A stretch of DNA of 64,000 nucleotides from Flavihumibacter fluvii (GTDB lineage: Bacteria; Bacteroidota; Bacteroidia; Chitinophagales; Chitinophagaceae), in the NCBI RefSeq assembly GCF_018595675.2, contig NZ_CP092333.1:830001-894000 (forward strand), written 5' to 3'. Under the pieces are notes generated by a model. It made no database searches and had not been told where the DNA came from. It saw only the letters and a program-made list of their open reading frames with translations. Numbering within the stretch: the stretch's first letter is position 1; each line of letters starts with the position of its first letter. This document shows, piece by piece, positions 26,051 to 34,207 of the stretch. Position numbers and translations under genes: made by a program.

Positions 26051-27211
26051 ATGAGATATTTTTCATTGATAGCCGCACTCCTCCTGATTCAATCTGCAAT
26101 CATTGGGCAGAAACCCAGGGCGCGGGACCTGGGAATCCCTTTTAATGGCATTCCTGGTAGGTATAATGCCATAACGGATGTAAAGGGCGTTGAAGTAGGC
26201 TATAGTACCATTATTTCAGGGCAGGGGAAAAACAGTAGAGGAAAGGGTCCGGTTAGAACGGGCGTTACCGCAATTTTACCAAGAGGAAGAAATAATAACC
26301 CTGTTTTTGCAAATTGGTATTCACTCAATGGCAATGGAGAAATGACCGGAACAACCTGGATAACAGAATCCGGTTTTTTGGAGACACCGATCATGATAAC
26401 CAATACAAACAGTGTTGGTGTAGTAAGGGATGCAGTCTTGAAGTGGTTTGTACAAACTGGCTGGTATAAAGAGGACTTCTGGTATACCTATCCGGTAGTT
26501 GCTGAAACCTACGATGGTTTCCTGAATGACATTTATGGTTTTCATGTGAAAGAAAGCCATGCATTTGAAGCATTAGATGGTGCAAAAAGCGGACCGGTAA
26601 AAGAGGGAAATGTGGGCGGTGGTACCGGAATGATGTGTTTGGGATTTAAAGGTGGTACGGGAACAGCATCCAGGGTAGTTAAGATCAAGGATTCGACCTA
26701 TACGGTTGGTGTTTTAGTACAATCAAATTTTGGGAGTAAAAGAAATTTGACCATTGCGGGAGTACCAATAGGTAAGGAATTAAAAGATACCTTGAATTAT
26801 GAATTTAAGGCTGCACCCTCTTACAGGCAGGAAGGTGACGGATCAATTATTGTTGTGGTAGCAACTGATGCACCATTATTGCCCCATCAGTTAAAAAGAG
26901 TTGCCGCAAGAGTGCCAATTGGTATAGGCATAGCAGGTGGTCGTGGTGAGAATGGTTCCGGTGATATCTTCATTGCTTTTTCAACAGCCAACCCATCTGC
27001 CTTTCAAAGAGAGAACTTTACCAGGTTGGACGAAATGCCGAATGATATAATTAATCCATTGTTTGATGCAACAGTAGAAGCAGTGGAAGAAGCTATCATT
27101 AATGCAATGGTTGCAGCGGAGACAATGGAAGGTATTAACGGGAATAAGGCATATGGACTTCCGCATAAATCGGTTATTGACCTTTTAAAAAAGTACAATA
27201 GAATAAAGTAA
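26051..27211 (+). CDS. P1 family (DmpA-type) aminopeptidase
   Basis: 386 residues with a signal peptide (to about 19, IIGQ). The DmpA/S58 layout is clear: ARDLGIPFNGIPGRYNAITDVKGVEVGY at the start, RTGVTAILPRG, NVGGGTGMMCLGFKGGTGTASR in the middle, and GIAGGRGENGSGDIFIAFSTANP holding the Gly-Ser bond where these enzymes cleave themselves to expose the nucleophile. They release N-terminal L- or D-residues, and some cleave beta-peptides. A TACGCGCAG direct repeat lies upstream at 25970 and 25990. No operon partner. Confidence 0.9.
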   Translation: MRYFSLIAALLLIQSAIIGQKPRARDLGIPFNGIPGRYNAITDVKGVEVGYSTIISGQGKNSRGKGPVRTGVTAILPRGRNNNPVFANWYSLNGNGEMTGTTWITESGFLETPIMITNTNSVGVVRDAVLKWFVQTGWYKEDFWYTYPVVAETYDGFLNDIYGFHVKESHAFEALDGAKSGPVKEGNVGGGTGMMCLGFKGGTGTASRVVKIKDSTYTVGVLVQSNFGSKRNLTIAGVPIGKELKDTLNYEFKAAPSYRQEGDGSIIVVVATDAPLLPHQLKRVAARVPIGIGIAGGRGENGSGDIFIAFSTANPSAFQRENFTRLDEMPNDIINPLFDATVEAVEEAIINAMVAAETMEGINGNKAYGLPHKSVIDLLKKYNRIK

Positions 27212-27258
27212 GCATTCGGCATGAGTGGACAATTATTAACTGGCATAATTCCTAAAAC

Positions 27259-27627
27259 ATGCAACATCCTGCAAAATCCATAAGACCATTTATAGGAGCA
27301 ATAAATTTTGAGGAATCAAGGCATTTTTATAATGATTTGGGGTTTGAGGAATCTGTTATATCCAGGGAAATGTCCTACTTCAGGGTTTCACCTGCTGTAG
27401 GATTTTATTTGCAAAATGCGTATGTTAAGGATTGGGTAGACAATAGCATGATATTTCTTGAAGTTGACGATGTACATGAATATTGGAATGAATTACAAAA
27501 CCTGGGGCTTCAAAAGAAATATACAACCGTAAGATTGACACCCATCAAAGAATATTATTGGGGAAAGGAATGTTTCATGCATGATCCTTCCGGAATACTT
27601 TGGCATTTCGGGGAATTCATTAAATGA
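27259..27627 (+). CDS. VOC family protein
   Basis: 122 residues. It has the paired beta-alpha-beta-beta-beta modules of VOC proteins: IRPFIGAINFEESRHFYNDLGFEES at the start and CFMHDPSGILWHFGEF at the end, the latter typical of bleomycin-resistance/glyoxalase-like proteins. Metal residues are not all obvious, so it may bind without catalysing. It lies between the P1 peptidase and a TonB-like gene with about 50-base gaps. Confidence 0.85.
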   Translation: MQHPAKSIRPFIGAINFEESRHFYNDLGFEESVISREMSYFRVSPAVGFYLQNAYVKDWVDNSMIFLEVDDVHEYWNELQNLGLQKKYTTVRLTPIKEYYWGKECFMHDPSGILWHFGEFIK

Positions 27628-27680
27628 TTCTGGTATTACTAATATCATGTGGAGCATCTATCTTGACTGAATATTAATCT

Positions 27681-28628
27681 ATGAAAAGCATTTCTATAAT
27701 TATATGTATTGTTGCTTCGCTATCGGGCACTGCCCAGTCCAATATAAAGTATTACGACTATCAATGGAAGGAATGTGCGGATACCAGGGCAAGGTTTTAT
27801 AGCCAGATCACAGCCACGGATTCGGGATACCTTCGAATGGATTATTTCTTCCAGGAAAGGTCTTTGCAGATGAGCGGCAAATATGATGACCATGACTGCA
27901 AAATCCCAAATGGCCAATTCCGTTTTTTCCATGCCAACCGCTATATCCAAAGTTTTGGTAAGTACGTGCAAGGTCAAAAAGATGGGCTTTGGCTAAGTTA
28001 TCATTCCAACCAGATGATGGCTGACTCAATTGTATACAGGTTGGGTACCAGAACGGGGACCAGTTTATCATGGCATGCAAATGGATATCTGAAGGATTCC
28101 ATGCAGGTAAATGAATCCGGTGCTGGTGTACACGTGGGTTGGTTTGACAATGGTTCCCCATCATTTGCCGGACTATTATCCGCAGGAGAACAACCCAATG
28201 GTAAATGGAAATATTACCATAAGAATGGTGCATTGAGTGCGAGCGAGATCTATTTCGAAGGAAGGCTAGTGGCAAAAAAATATTATGATGAACAAGGCAA
28301 GGAGCAGGCCGATACTACCAACCTTGATTCCGAAGCCCGGTTTAAGGGCGGGTCAACTGCCTGGTTGAATTATTTGTCAAAAAAACTGATCTTTCCGCAA
28401 CAATATAAATTACTGAACCGCGATGATGCGGTAGTTGTTGTTAGTTTTACGATTACTGAGGAAGGAAAAGTGGCAGATGCATTTGTTAGCACACCCTTCC
28501 ATCCGGATTTTGATAAATTGGCCCTTCGCGCCATCACCAGTTCGCCTGCATGGATTCCAGCCCGGGACCATAACCGAAAAGTGGCTTCCCGGATCAGTCA
28601 GCCTGTTATTTTTTCACAGGAAGATTGA
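27681..28628 (+). CDS. Secreted protein with YwqK/MORN-like repeats and TonB C-terminal domain
   Basis: 315 residues, signal peptide to about 18. Residues 60-200 hold MORN/YwqK-type repeats (IPNGQFRFFHANRYIQSFGKY, KDGLWLSYHSNQ, GTSLSWHANGYLKDS, PNGKWKYYHKNGALSASEIYFEG). The last 90 residues are a TonB-like C-terminal domain (VVVSFTITEEGKVADAFVSTPFHPDFDKLALRAITSSPAWIPA). There is no N-terminal TonB membrane anchor or Pro-rich arm, so it is not a standard energy transducer. This combination is frequent in Bacteroidota, with no known role. Confidence 0.82.
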   Translation: MKSISIIICIVASLSGTAQSNIKYYDYQWKECADTRARFYSQITATDSGYLRMDYFFQERSLQMSGKYDDHDCKIPNGQFRFFHANRYIQSFGKYVQGQKDGLWLSYHSNQMMADSIVYRLGTRTGTSLSWHANGYLKDSMQVNESGAGVHVGWFDNGSPSFAGLLSAGEQPNGKWKYYHKNGALSASEIYFEGRLVAKKYYDEQGKEQADTTNLDSEARFKGGSTAWLNYLSKKLIFPQQYKLLNRDDAVVVVSFTITEEGKVADAFVSTPFHPDFDKLALRAITSSPAWIPARDHNRKVASRISQPVIFSQED

Positions 28629-28675
28629 CCACAATTTCACCGGAAGCAGAATGTATTTAGAATTACCTTCATATT

Positions 28676-29398
28676 ATGGTCAAATCCAGTTATACTGCAA
28701 AAGCGTTTATCCATGATCTTGTTGAAATGCGATCTGCAGTGGGCGTAAATAATTCCCGGTTTTACAAGGATGAAGGCGATGGGAACGAATTCCTGGACGT
28801 GCGAATGGCCAATATTTTCGCACTGGCTAAAGCATATATTAAAATGCCTGTAGCGGACATTGAACAGTTACTGGATAACAAATACTATGAAGTAAGAATG
28901 GGCGCGGTCAGCATCATGGATTTCCAGGCCAGGGAGAGAAAGGTTACGGATGAAACGAGGCAATCACTTTTTGAACTGTATATTAACCGGCATGATAGTA
29001 TCAATAATTGGGACATGGTGGACCGCAGTGCCCCATATGTTGTCGGTGGTTATTTGTTTGACAGGGACCGGACCATTTTATACCAGTTGGCCAGGTCCAA
29101 AAATATATGGGAACGACGCACTTCGATTGTCAGCACATATTATTTTATCCGGAAAAATGAAGTAAATGATACTTTCAAAATAGCGGAGTTGCTAATCCAT
29201 GATAAGCAGGATCTGGTCAATAAGGCAGCAGGTAGCTGGATAAGGGAAGCCGGCAAGAGAGACCCTAAGCGACTGGTCAGTTTCCTGGAAAAGCATGCCC
29301 CTACAATGCCCAGGGTAGCCCTTCGATATGCCATTGAAAAACTGGATAAAAAGCAAAAGGCCTATTTTATGGAACAAACTAAGCGGTCCATATCATGA
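28676..29398 (+). CDS. DNA alkylation repair protein, AlkD-like HEAT-repeat glycosylase
   Basis: 240 residues. The alpha-helical HEAT-repeat pattern is typical of AlkC/AlkD, with the signature stretch INNWDMVDRSAPYVVGGYL (about 104-122) where AlkD has its catalytic-site Trp-Asp. LARSKNIWERRTSIVSTYYFIRKN and SWIREAGKRDP follow as in the family. AlkD removes positively charged alkyl bases from DNA without base flipping. It is 86 bases ahead of a methyltransferase gene on the same strand; co-transcription is possible. Confidence 0.88.
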   Translation: MVKSSYTAKAFIHDLVEMRSAVGVNNSRFYKDEGDGNEFLDVRMANIFALAKAYIKMPVADIEQLLDNKYYEVRMGAVSIMDFQARERKVTDETRQSLFELYINRHDSINNWDMVDRSAPYVVGGYLFDRDRTILYQLARSKNIWERRTSIVSTYYFIRKNEVNDTFKIAELLIHDKQDLVNKAAGSWIREAGKRDPKRLVSFLEKHAPTMPRVALRYAIEKLDKKQKAYFMEQTKRSIS

Positions 29399-29484
29399 AA
29401 GTGGTGAACGCACTAATTTTCCATGAGCTGGCGGACGACTTTTCGGCTGCTCTTATAAAGGATATTGGCAGGAAATATTTGTAA

Positions 29485-30063
29485 ATGATAGAATTGATGC
29501 AACAACCATATCCGAAAGCGTACCAGGCAATTGTTGATGCTACAAAAGAATCAGGGTTTACAATGGCATCAGACCTGCTGACCTGTACATTGCTGAGGTC
29601 CCTGGCAGCATCAAAACGAGCAGGGAGCTTCCTTGAATTAGGAACAGGTACCGGGCTGGCCACTTCCTGGATACTGGATGGAATGGATAAAAAGTCAACA
29701 TTGGTTTCCATTGACAATGATGCAGCGGTCCTGGACATTGCCCGGAAATATTTAAGGGCGGATGACCGCCTTGAATTAGTACTGACTGATGGTGAAGCCT
29801 GGATCCATGATAACAGCCATCTAAAGTTTGATTACATTTTTGCAGATACCTGGCATGGTAAATACCTGATGCTTGAAGAAGCGCTGGGTATGTTAAAACC
29901 CACCGGAATCTATATTATTGACGATATGCTGCCACAACCCAATTGGCCGGAGGGGCACAATGAGAAAGCCATTCAACTTGTTGCTATACTTGAACAACGC
30001 CATGATCTTTGGGTCACCACATTGAATTGGGCAACCGGAATCGTGATCGCAGTAAAAAAATGA
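29485..30063 (+). CDS. Class I SAM-dependent O-methyltransferase-like protein
   Basis: 192 residues. SAM motif I is FLELGTGTGLATSWIL at about 52-67, followed by TLVSIDNDAAVLDIARKYL (acidic ribose ligand) and YIFADTWHGKYLMLEEALGMLKPTGIYIIDDML, which fits the O-methyltransferase family 3/CmcI-like group. The usual metal-binding Asp is in FADTW or IDD. Substrate unknown. It ends five bases from the convergent small membrane gene. Confidence 0.82.
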   Translation: MIELMQQPYPKAYQAIVDATKESGFTMASDLLTCTLLRSLAASKRAGSFLELGTGTGLATSWILDGMDKKSTLVSIDNDAAVLDIARKYLRADDRLELVLTDGEAWIHDNSHLKFDYIFADTWHGKYLMLEEALGMLKPTGIYIIDDMLPQPNWPEGHNEKAIQLVAILEQRHDLWVTTLNWATGIVIAVKK

Positions 30064-30068
30064 CAGGG

Positions 30069-30404
30069 TTATTCAAATACAAAATACAACCCGGCGCAGA
30101 TCACCAGGATGGCGATGGAAGTGAGTCCGTACAACACTACATTAAATAATTCAGGGATTGGGTTGGTGAGGCTAAGTACACAACTGATAAAACCTAAAAA
30201 CGCACCGACACCAAGGCAGATAAAACCAATAAATTGTTTCCGGGAGTTTTTGATCCGGTTAAATTCTTTCAGATGGCTGGCAATATCAGCTTCATCAAAT
30301 CCCATAGCCGATAATTCATCCCTGACTTTATCGGTATCGAATTTATTGGCGATCCATTCCTGGATGGTCGTTGAGTTAATGGAAGCAGTGCCGGTCATGG
30401 CCAT
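30069..30404 (-). CDS. Small membrane protein of unknown function
   Basis: 111 residues. The first 55 are soluble (WIANKFDTDKVRDELSAMGFDEADIASHLKEFNRIKN, which resembles a UBA-like or three-helix module). Two hydrophobic helices follow (about 57-80 and 88-108), with a short cytoplasmic tail. ATGs at 30404 and 30398 are both possible. It is convergent with the methyltransferase and divergent from the NTF2-like lipoprotein. I do not recognise the family. Confidence 0.7.
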   Translation of the reverse strand: MAMTGTASINSTTIQEWIANKFDTDKVRDELSAMGFDEADIASHLKEFNRIKNSRKQFIGFICLGVGAFLGFISCVLSLTNPIPELFNVVLYGLTSIAILVICAGLYFVFE

Positions 30405-30511
30405 CGTTTTAAGTATTGGAAGATTAATTCCGCAATCGTGAATTCTAATATATTAAAAACTTGTAAATTATACGAATATTTATTCAAGTTATACCGCAGT
30501 AAATCGCAGTT

Positions 30512-30961
30512 ATGATGAAGCAAATTGTGCTAATAACAGGAGTTGCCTATTTGTTGGGATCCTGTAAAACGGATGCCCAAAGCCTGCAGCAGCCGTATGA
30601 ACAGGAGAAGTTTATCCGGCAATATTTCGAACTTTTCAACCAGCACAACTGGGAGAAATTATCTGCTATGTATGCAGATACTGCCGAATTTAAAGATCCA
30701 AGCCTTGGACAAGGCATAGTGCTTCAGAACCGTGAGGAGTTTATCAAAAAATATGCAGCCCTGAGCCAGGCTTTTCCCGATGTGAAAGATAGCGTAGTGA
30801 ATATTTATCCTTCTGGCAGCAATCATGTGGTCGTGGAATTTATCTCCACGGGAACGGCGCCGGATCATTCCAGATTTGAATTGCCGATATGTACAGTGTT
30901 TACGATTGAAAAGGGTATGATCACCAAAGACTTTACTTATTATGATAATTTTGACCAATAA
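30512..30961 (+). CDS. NTF2-like lipoprotein (SnoaL/ketosteroid isomerase-like)
   Basis: 149 residues. The lipobox LLGSC near residue 18 marks it as a lipoprotein. The domain is a full NTF2-like fold: YFELFNQHNWEKLSAMYADTAEFKDPSLG (about 37-65), EFIKKYAALSQAFPDVKDSVVNIYPSG, and a final FTIEKGMITKDFTYYDN. Possible small-molecule binding or isomerase role. It is five bases from the YHS gene, which is 15 bases from DoxX, forming a likely three-gene operon. Confidence 0.85.
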   Translation: MMKQIVLITGVAYLLGSCKTDAQSLQQPYEQEKFIRQYFELFNQHNWEKLSAMYADTAEFKDPSLGQGIVLQNREEFIKKYAALSQAFPDVKDSVVNIYPSGSNHVVVEFISTGTAPDHSRFELPICTVFTIEKGMITKDFTYYDNFDQ

Positions 30962-30966
30962 GCCTT

Positions 30967-31419
30967 ATGACCATGAAATTGCTGGTATTAATTGTATTAA
31001 ATCTTTGCCTTCTCGCAACCGGCTATTCGCAGTCCGGCCAATACAATCTTTCAAAAGGCCTGGCCATCCAGGGATATGATCCTGTTGCATATTTTACGCA
31101 GCATAAAGCGATAAAGGGGGATAAGAAATATGCAGCATCTGCAGAAGCGGTGGTGTATTATTTTTCTTCAGCAGGTAACAAGGAATTGTTTCTGAAAGGC
31201 TATAAAAAGTACGAGCCACAGTATGGTGGCTGGTGTGCCTATGCCATGGGAGCTACGGGTGAAAAAGTGGAAATTGATCCGGAGACTTTTAAGGTAGTGG
31301 AAGGGAAATTGTATTTGTTTTATCATAGCTGGACGAACAATACTTTGCTAAAATGGAATAAAGAAGAAGCTAGCCTGAAAGTAAAAGCCTATAAGAACTG
31401 GCAAAAAATGGTTCATTAA
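30967..31419 (+). CDS. YHS domain-containing secreted protein
   Basis: 150 residues, signal peptide to about 20 (NLCLLATGYSQ). The YHS-like motif is AIQGYDPVAYFTQHKAIKGDKKYAASAEAVVYYFSSAGNKELFLKGYKKYEPQYGGWCAYAMG (about 31-93). The conserved YDPVAYF and YGGWCAYA parts are typical of Bacteroidota YHS proteins, which are suspected metal or small-molecule binders in the periplasm. It is in the NTF2-YHS-DoxX run. Confidence 0.88.
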   Translation: MTMKLLVLIVLNLCLLATGYSQSGQYNLSKGLAIQGYDPVAYFTQHKAIKGDKKYAASAEAVVYYFSSAGNKELFLKGYKKYEPQYGGWCAYAMGATGEKVEIDPETFKVVEGKLYLFYHSWTNNTLLKWNKEEASLKVKAYKNWQKMVH

Positions 31420-31434
31420 ATTACTCTAAACCCA

Positions 31435-31845
31435 ATGGTAATGCCTGTCAAAACCGTATTTTCCTGGCTTTTAAGAATAGTCGCTGCAGCCATATTATTA
31501 CAGACGCTTTACTTTAAGTTTACCGGCCATCCTGAGTCCGTTGAATTGTTTACTAAATTAGGTGTGGAACCATGGGGCAGGATTGGAACAGGCATCATAG
31601 AACTGGTTGCCGGTATTTTGTTATTGGTCCCTGCCACAGTATTTGCTGGTGCATTTTTGGGCGCAGGTTTAATGACGGGTGCCATCCTTTCCCACCTGAC
31701 CGTTATTGGAATTGAATCACAAGGTGATGGCGGCCAGCTTTTTTACCTGGCTATAACCGTATGGGTGTGTTGCGTGGTGCTATTGGGGTTGTATAAGGAA
31801 CAGGGTATCCGGATAATCCGGAAATATTTTCCGGGTGGATCCTGA
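31435..31845 (+). CDS. DoxX family membrane protein
   Basis: 136 residues with four hydrophobic helices (about 8-27, 48-66, 72-92, 101-119). SVELFTKLGVEPWGRIGTGIIELVAGILLLVP is the DoxX-family core. DoxX-like proteins accompany oxidoreductases and redox-stress functions in many bacteria, but this branch is not characterised. It is 15 bases downstream of the YHS gene. ATG 31441 is an alternative start. Confidence 0.85.
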   Translation: MVMPVKTVFSWLLRIVAAAILLQTLYFKFTGHPESVELFTKLGVEPWGRIGTGIIELVAGILLLVPATVFAGAFLGAGLMTGAILSHLTVIGIESQGDGGQLFYLAITVWVCCVVLLGLYKEQGIRIIRKYFPGGS

Positions 31846-31862
31846 TTGGTGATTAAATTGCT

Positions 31863-32360
31863 TTGGTGAAATCAATTGTAGACATTCAAACATTTATTCC
31901 TTCCCAGGCGCAGGCTGTTATTGACCTCATACTTCCCATACAACAAATTGAGTTTGGTGTTCCGGTTACTGCAGCTGACCAGCCTGACCTGTTAGATATT
32001 CCAGCATTTTATTTTCAGGGTCATGGCCATTTTTGGGTCGCCCTTATCAATGGTGAGGTGGTCGGTACCATCGGCCTGCTGAATTTTGGTGGTGGCGGTT
32101 TTGCACTACGTAAAATGTTTGTAGCTAAAGCCTTTCGGGGAGTTGGTTATGGCGTAGCCCAAAAATTGTGGGAAACTGCAAAATCATGGGTGAACCAACA
32201 CCAGGGGCAAGCTATTTACCTGGGAACAGTTGATATCTTAAAAGCCGCCCACCGGTTTTATGAGAAGAATGGATTTGTGCGGACAGAAGCTGCTGATCTT
32301 CCACTACAATTCCCCCGAATGGCAGTGGATACGGTGTTTTACCGGTATGAAATTCACTAA
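31863..32360 (+). CDS. GNAT family N-acetyltransferase
   Basis: 165 residues. There is no ATG: translation could start at TTG 31863 or the adjacent GTG 31866. Motif A is LRKMFVAKAFRGVGYGVAQKLWETAKSW (about 76-103), and HRFYEKNGFVRT (about 124-135) is motif B. The start QTFIPSQAQAVIDLILPIQQIEFGVPV resembles MarR-fused or stand-alone acetyltransferases in Bacteroidota. Substrate unknown. It precedes the lactone-oxidase operon by 62 bases on the same strand. Confidence 0.85.
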   Translation: MVKSIVDIQTFIPSQAQAVIDLILPIQQIEFGVPVTAADQPDLLDIPAFYFQGHGHFWVALINGEVVGTIGLLNFGGGGFALRKMFVAKAFRGVGYGVAQKLWETAKSWVNQHQGQAIYLGTVDILKAAHRFYEKNGFVRTEAADLPLQFPRMAVDTVFYRYEIH

Positions 32361-32422
32361 ACCCGTATCCTCAATATGTTGTACTTTCAGAAGCAGCCAG
32401 GTGCTACATAAATGAACCAGCC

Positions 32423-33787
32423 ATGGATAAAAGAACATTCCTGAAGACCTCATCGGTATTAATTGGCGGTGCTTTTTTGCCACCCATGGTGGGATGCCAT
32501 CCTGTAAAATCACTACATACCATGCAACCACTTTCTAACTGGGCAGGTAACTTAACCTATAGTACGGACCAGGTCCATTATCCAAAATCCATTCCTGAAG
32601 TACAGGAGATTATTCGCAAATACAAGTCCGTAAAAGCGCTGGGGTCCAGGCATTCCTTCAATACCATAGCAGACAGTACGGACAACCAGGTTTCGCTGCA
32701 GGAAATGAATAAGCTGGTTGCTATCGATAAAATTAAACATACCGTTACCATTGAAGCGGGTATGCGGTATGGTGAACTTGCGCCAATTTTGCAGGCTAAT
32801 GGATATGCCTTGCATAACCTGGCATCATTGCCGCATATTACGGTTGCCGGTGCCTGCGCCACAGCAACGCATGGGTCTGGAGTAACAAGTGGAAACCTGT
32901 CCACCGCAGTATCTGCGATTGAATTTGTTAATGCGGCCGGTGACCTGGTGGTAGTATCCCGGGAAAAAGATGGTGACCTTTTTAATGGGGTAGTGGTTGG
33001 ACTTGGGGCATTGGGCATAGTGACCAGGCTTACCCTTGACCTGCTGCCAACTTTTGATATGCAACAGGTGGTATACCGCAATCTTCCCACGAGTGCGCTG
33101 GCTGAGCATTTTTATGCAATTCTTGCAAGTGGTTATAGTGTAAGTTTATTCACCGATTGGAAGCATAACTATATTAATGAGGTCTGGGTTAAAAGCCGGG
33201 TAGAAGGGAGTGGATCCGGGACTATACCTCCAGAATTATTTGGCGCAAAATTGGCCACACAGAATTTACATCCGGTTGAAGACCAGCCTGCGGAGAATTG
33301 TACGGAACAAATGGGTGTACCCGGACCATGGTTTGAAAGAATGCCCCATTTTAAAATGGGTTTTAAACCCAGTACCGGAAAGGAACTCCAGGCAGAATAT
33401 TTTGTGCCCATTGAAAATGCTTATGATGCGTTTTTAGCTATGGAGAGCCTGCATGAAAAAATCTCGCCGCATTTGTTTATTTCAGAAATCAGGACGATCA
33501 AAGCAGATCAGCTTTGGATGAGTCCCTGTTATAAAAAAGATTGCATTGCCTTCCATACCACCTGGAAACAGGATACGCCAACTATAATGGCGCTGCTTCC
33601 AATGCTGGAAGAAAAATTGGCGGCATTTGGCGCCCGACCCCATTGGGCGAAACTATTCACACTGCCTCCGGCAGTGCTACAGTCACGCATCAGCAGGCTA
33701 AATGATTTTAAGCAATTGGTGGCGCAGTATGATCCCCAGGGAAAATTCAGGAACGAGTTCCTGCGGAAAAACTTATACAATTCCTAG
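32423..33787 (+). CDS. FAD-dependent D-arabinono-1,4-lactone/alditol oxidase family, lipoprotein
   Basis: 454 residues. The export signal KRTFLKTSSVLIGGAFLPPMVGC ends in a lipobox. The FAD PCMH domain follows, with KALGSRHSFNTIADS (about 72-86), whose His is where VAO-type enzymes attach FAD covalently, and ITVAGACATATHGSGVTSGNLSTAV (about 140-164). The C-terminal ALO domain ends in a typical DPQGKFRNEFL. Such enzymes oxidise sugar lactones, alditols or xylitol with oxygen. It is followed at four bases by a VOC gene and then an esterase, so the operon may handle a lactone or ester substrate. Confidence 0.88.
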   Translation: MDKRTFLKTSSVLIGGAFLPPMVGCHPVKSLHTMQPLSNWAGNLTYSTDQVHYPKSIPEVQEIIRKYKSVKALGSRHSFNTIADSTDNQVSLQEMNKLVAIDKIKHTVTIEAGMRYGELAPILQANGYALHNLASLPHITVAGACATATHGSGVTSGNLSTAVSAIEFVNAAGDLVVVSREKDGDLFNGVVVGLGALGIVTRLTLDLLPTFDMQQVVYRNLPTSALAEHFYAILASGYSVSLFTDWKHNYINEVWVKSRVEGSGSGTIPPELFGAKLATQNLHPVEDQPAENCTEQMGVPGPWFERMPHFKMGFKPSTGKELQAEYFVPIENAYDAFLAMESLHEKISPHLFISEIRTIKADQLWMSPCYKKDCIAFHTTWKQDTPTIMALLPMLEEKLAAFGARPHWAKLFTLPPAVLQSRISRLNDFKQLVAQYDPQGKFRNEFLRKNLYNS

Positions 33788-33791
33788 TCAT

Positions 33792-34199
33792 ATGGTTAAG
33801 ATCAATAAACTTCAGCATGTTGGCATACCGGTTACTGATATGAAGGTCTCCGAATCATTTTATACCCGGCTGGGATTTAAGAACGTGATGCAATCGGACT
33901 TTTTGCTGGAGGGCGATAAAGGGGTTTGTGTCATGATGCAAAACGGGGAAGTGCTCATAGAGCTGTACCAGTTGCCAGACAAGTTCCTGCCAGAGGTAGC
34001 GGCCCGCAATAACGGACATGTAGACCATATCGCATTTGACGTTCATGAAATTGACCGGGTATATGAAAAACTATTGGACGAAGGATATACTATTATGGAA
34101 GACGCCCCGGTGTTACTGCCATTCTGGAAGAATGGTTGCAAATATTTCAATATTGTTGGTCCGGATGGGGAGCGATTGGAGTTTAATGAAATACTATAG
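33792..34199 (+). CDS. VOC family protein
   Basis: 135 residues from ATG 33792; the longer frame from 33702 runs through the oxidase gene and is rejected. INKLQHVGIPVTDMKVSESFYTRLGF is a classic VOC start with a His metal ligand, NNGHVDHIAFDVHEIDRVYEKL holds the second, and YFNIVGPDGERLEFNEIL carries the final Glu. That makes an active metal-dependent VOC enzyme (methylmalonyl-CoA epimerase/glyoxalase-like) plausible. It is four bases after the oxidase and eight before the esterase. Confidence 0.88.
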   Translation: MVKINKLQHVGIPVTDMKVSESFYTRLGFKNVMQSDFLLEGDKGVCVMMQNGEVLIELYQLPDKFLPEVAARNNGHVDHIAFDVHEIDRVYEKLLDEGYTIMEDAPVLLPFWKNGCKYFNIVGPDGERLEFNEIL

Positions 34200-34207
34200 A
34201 AAATTTT

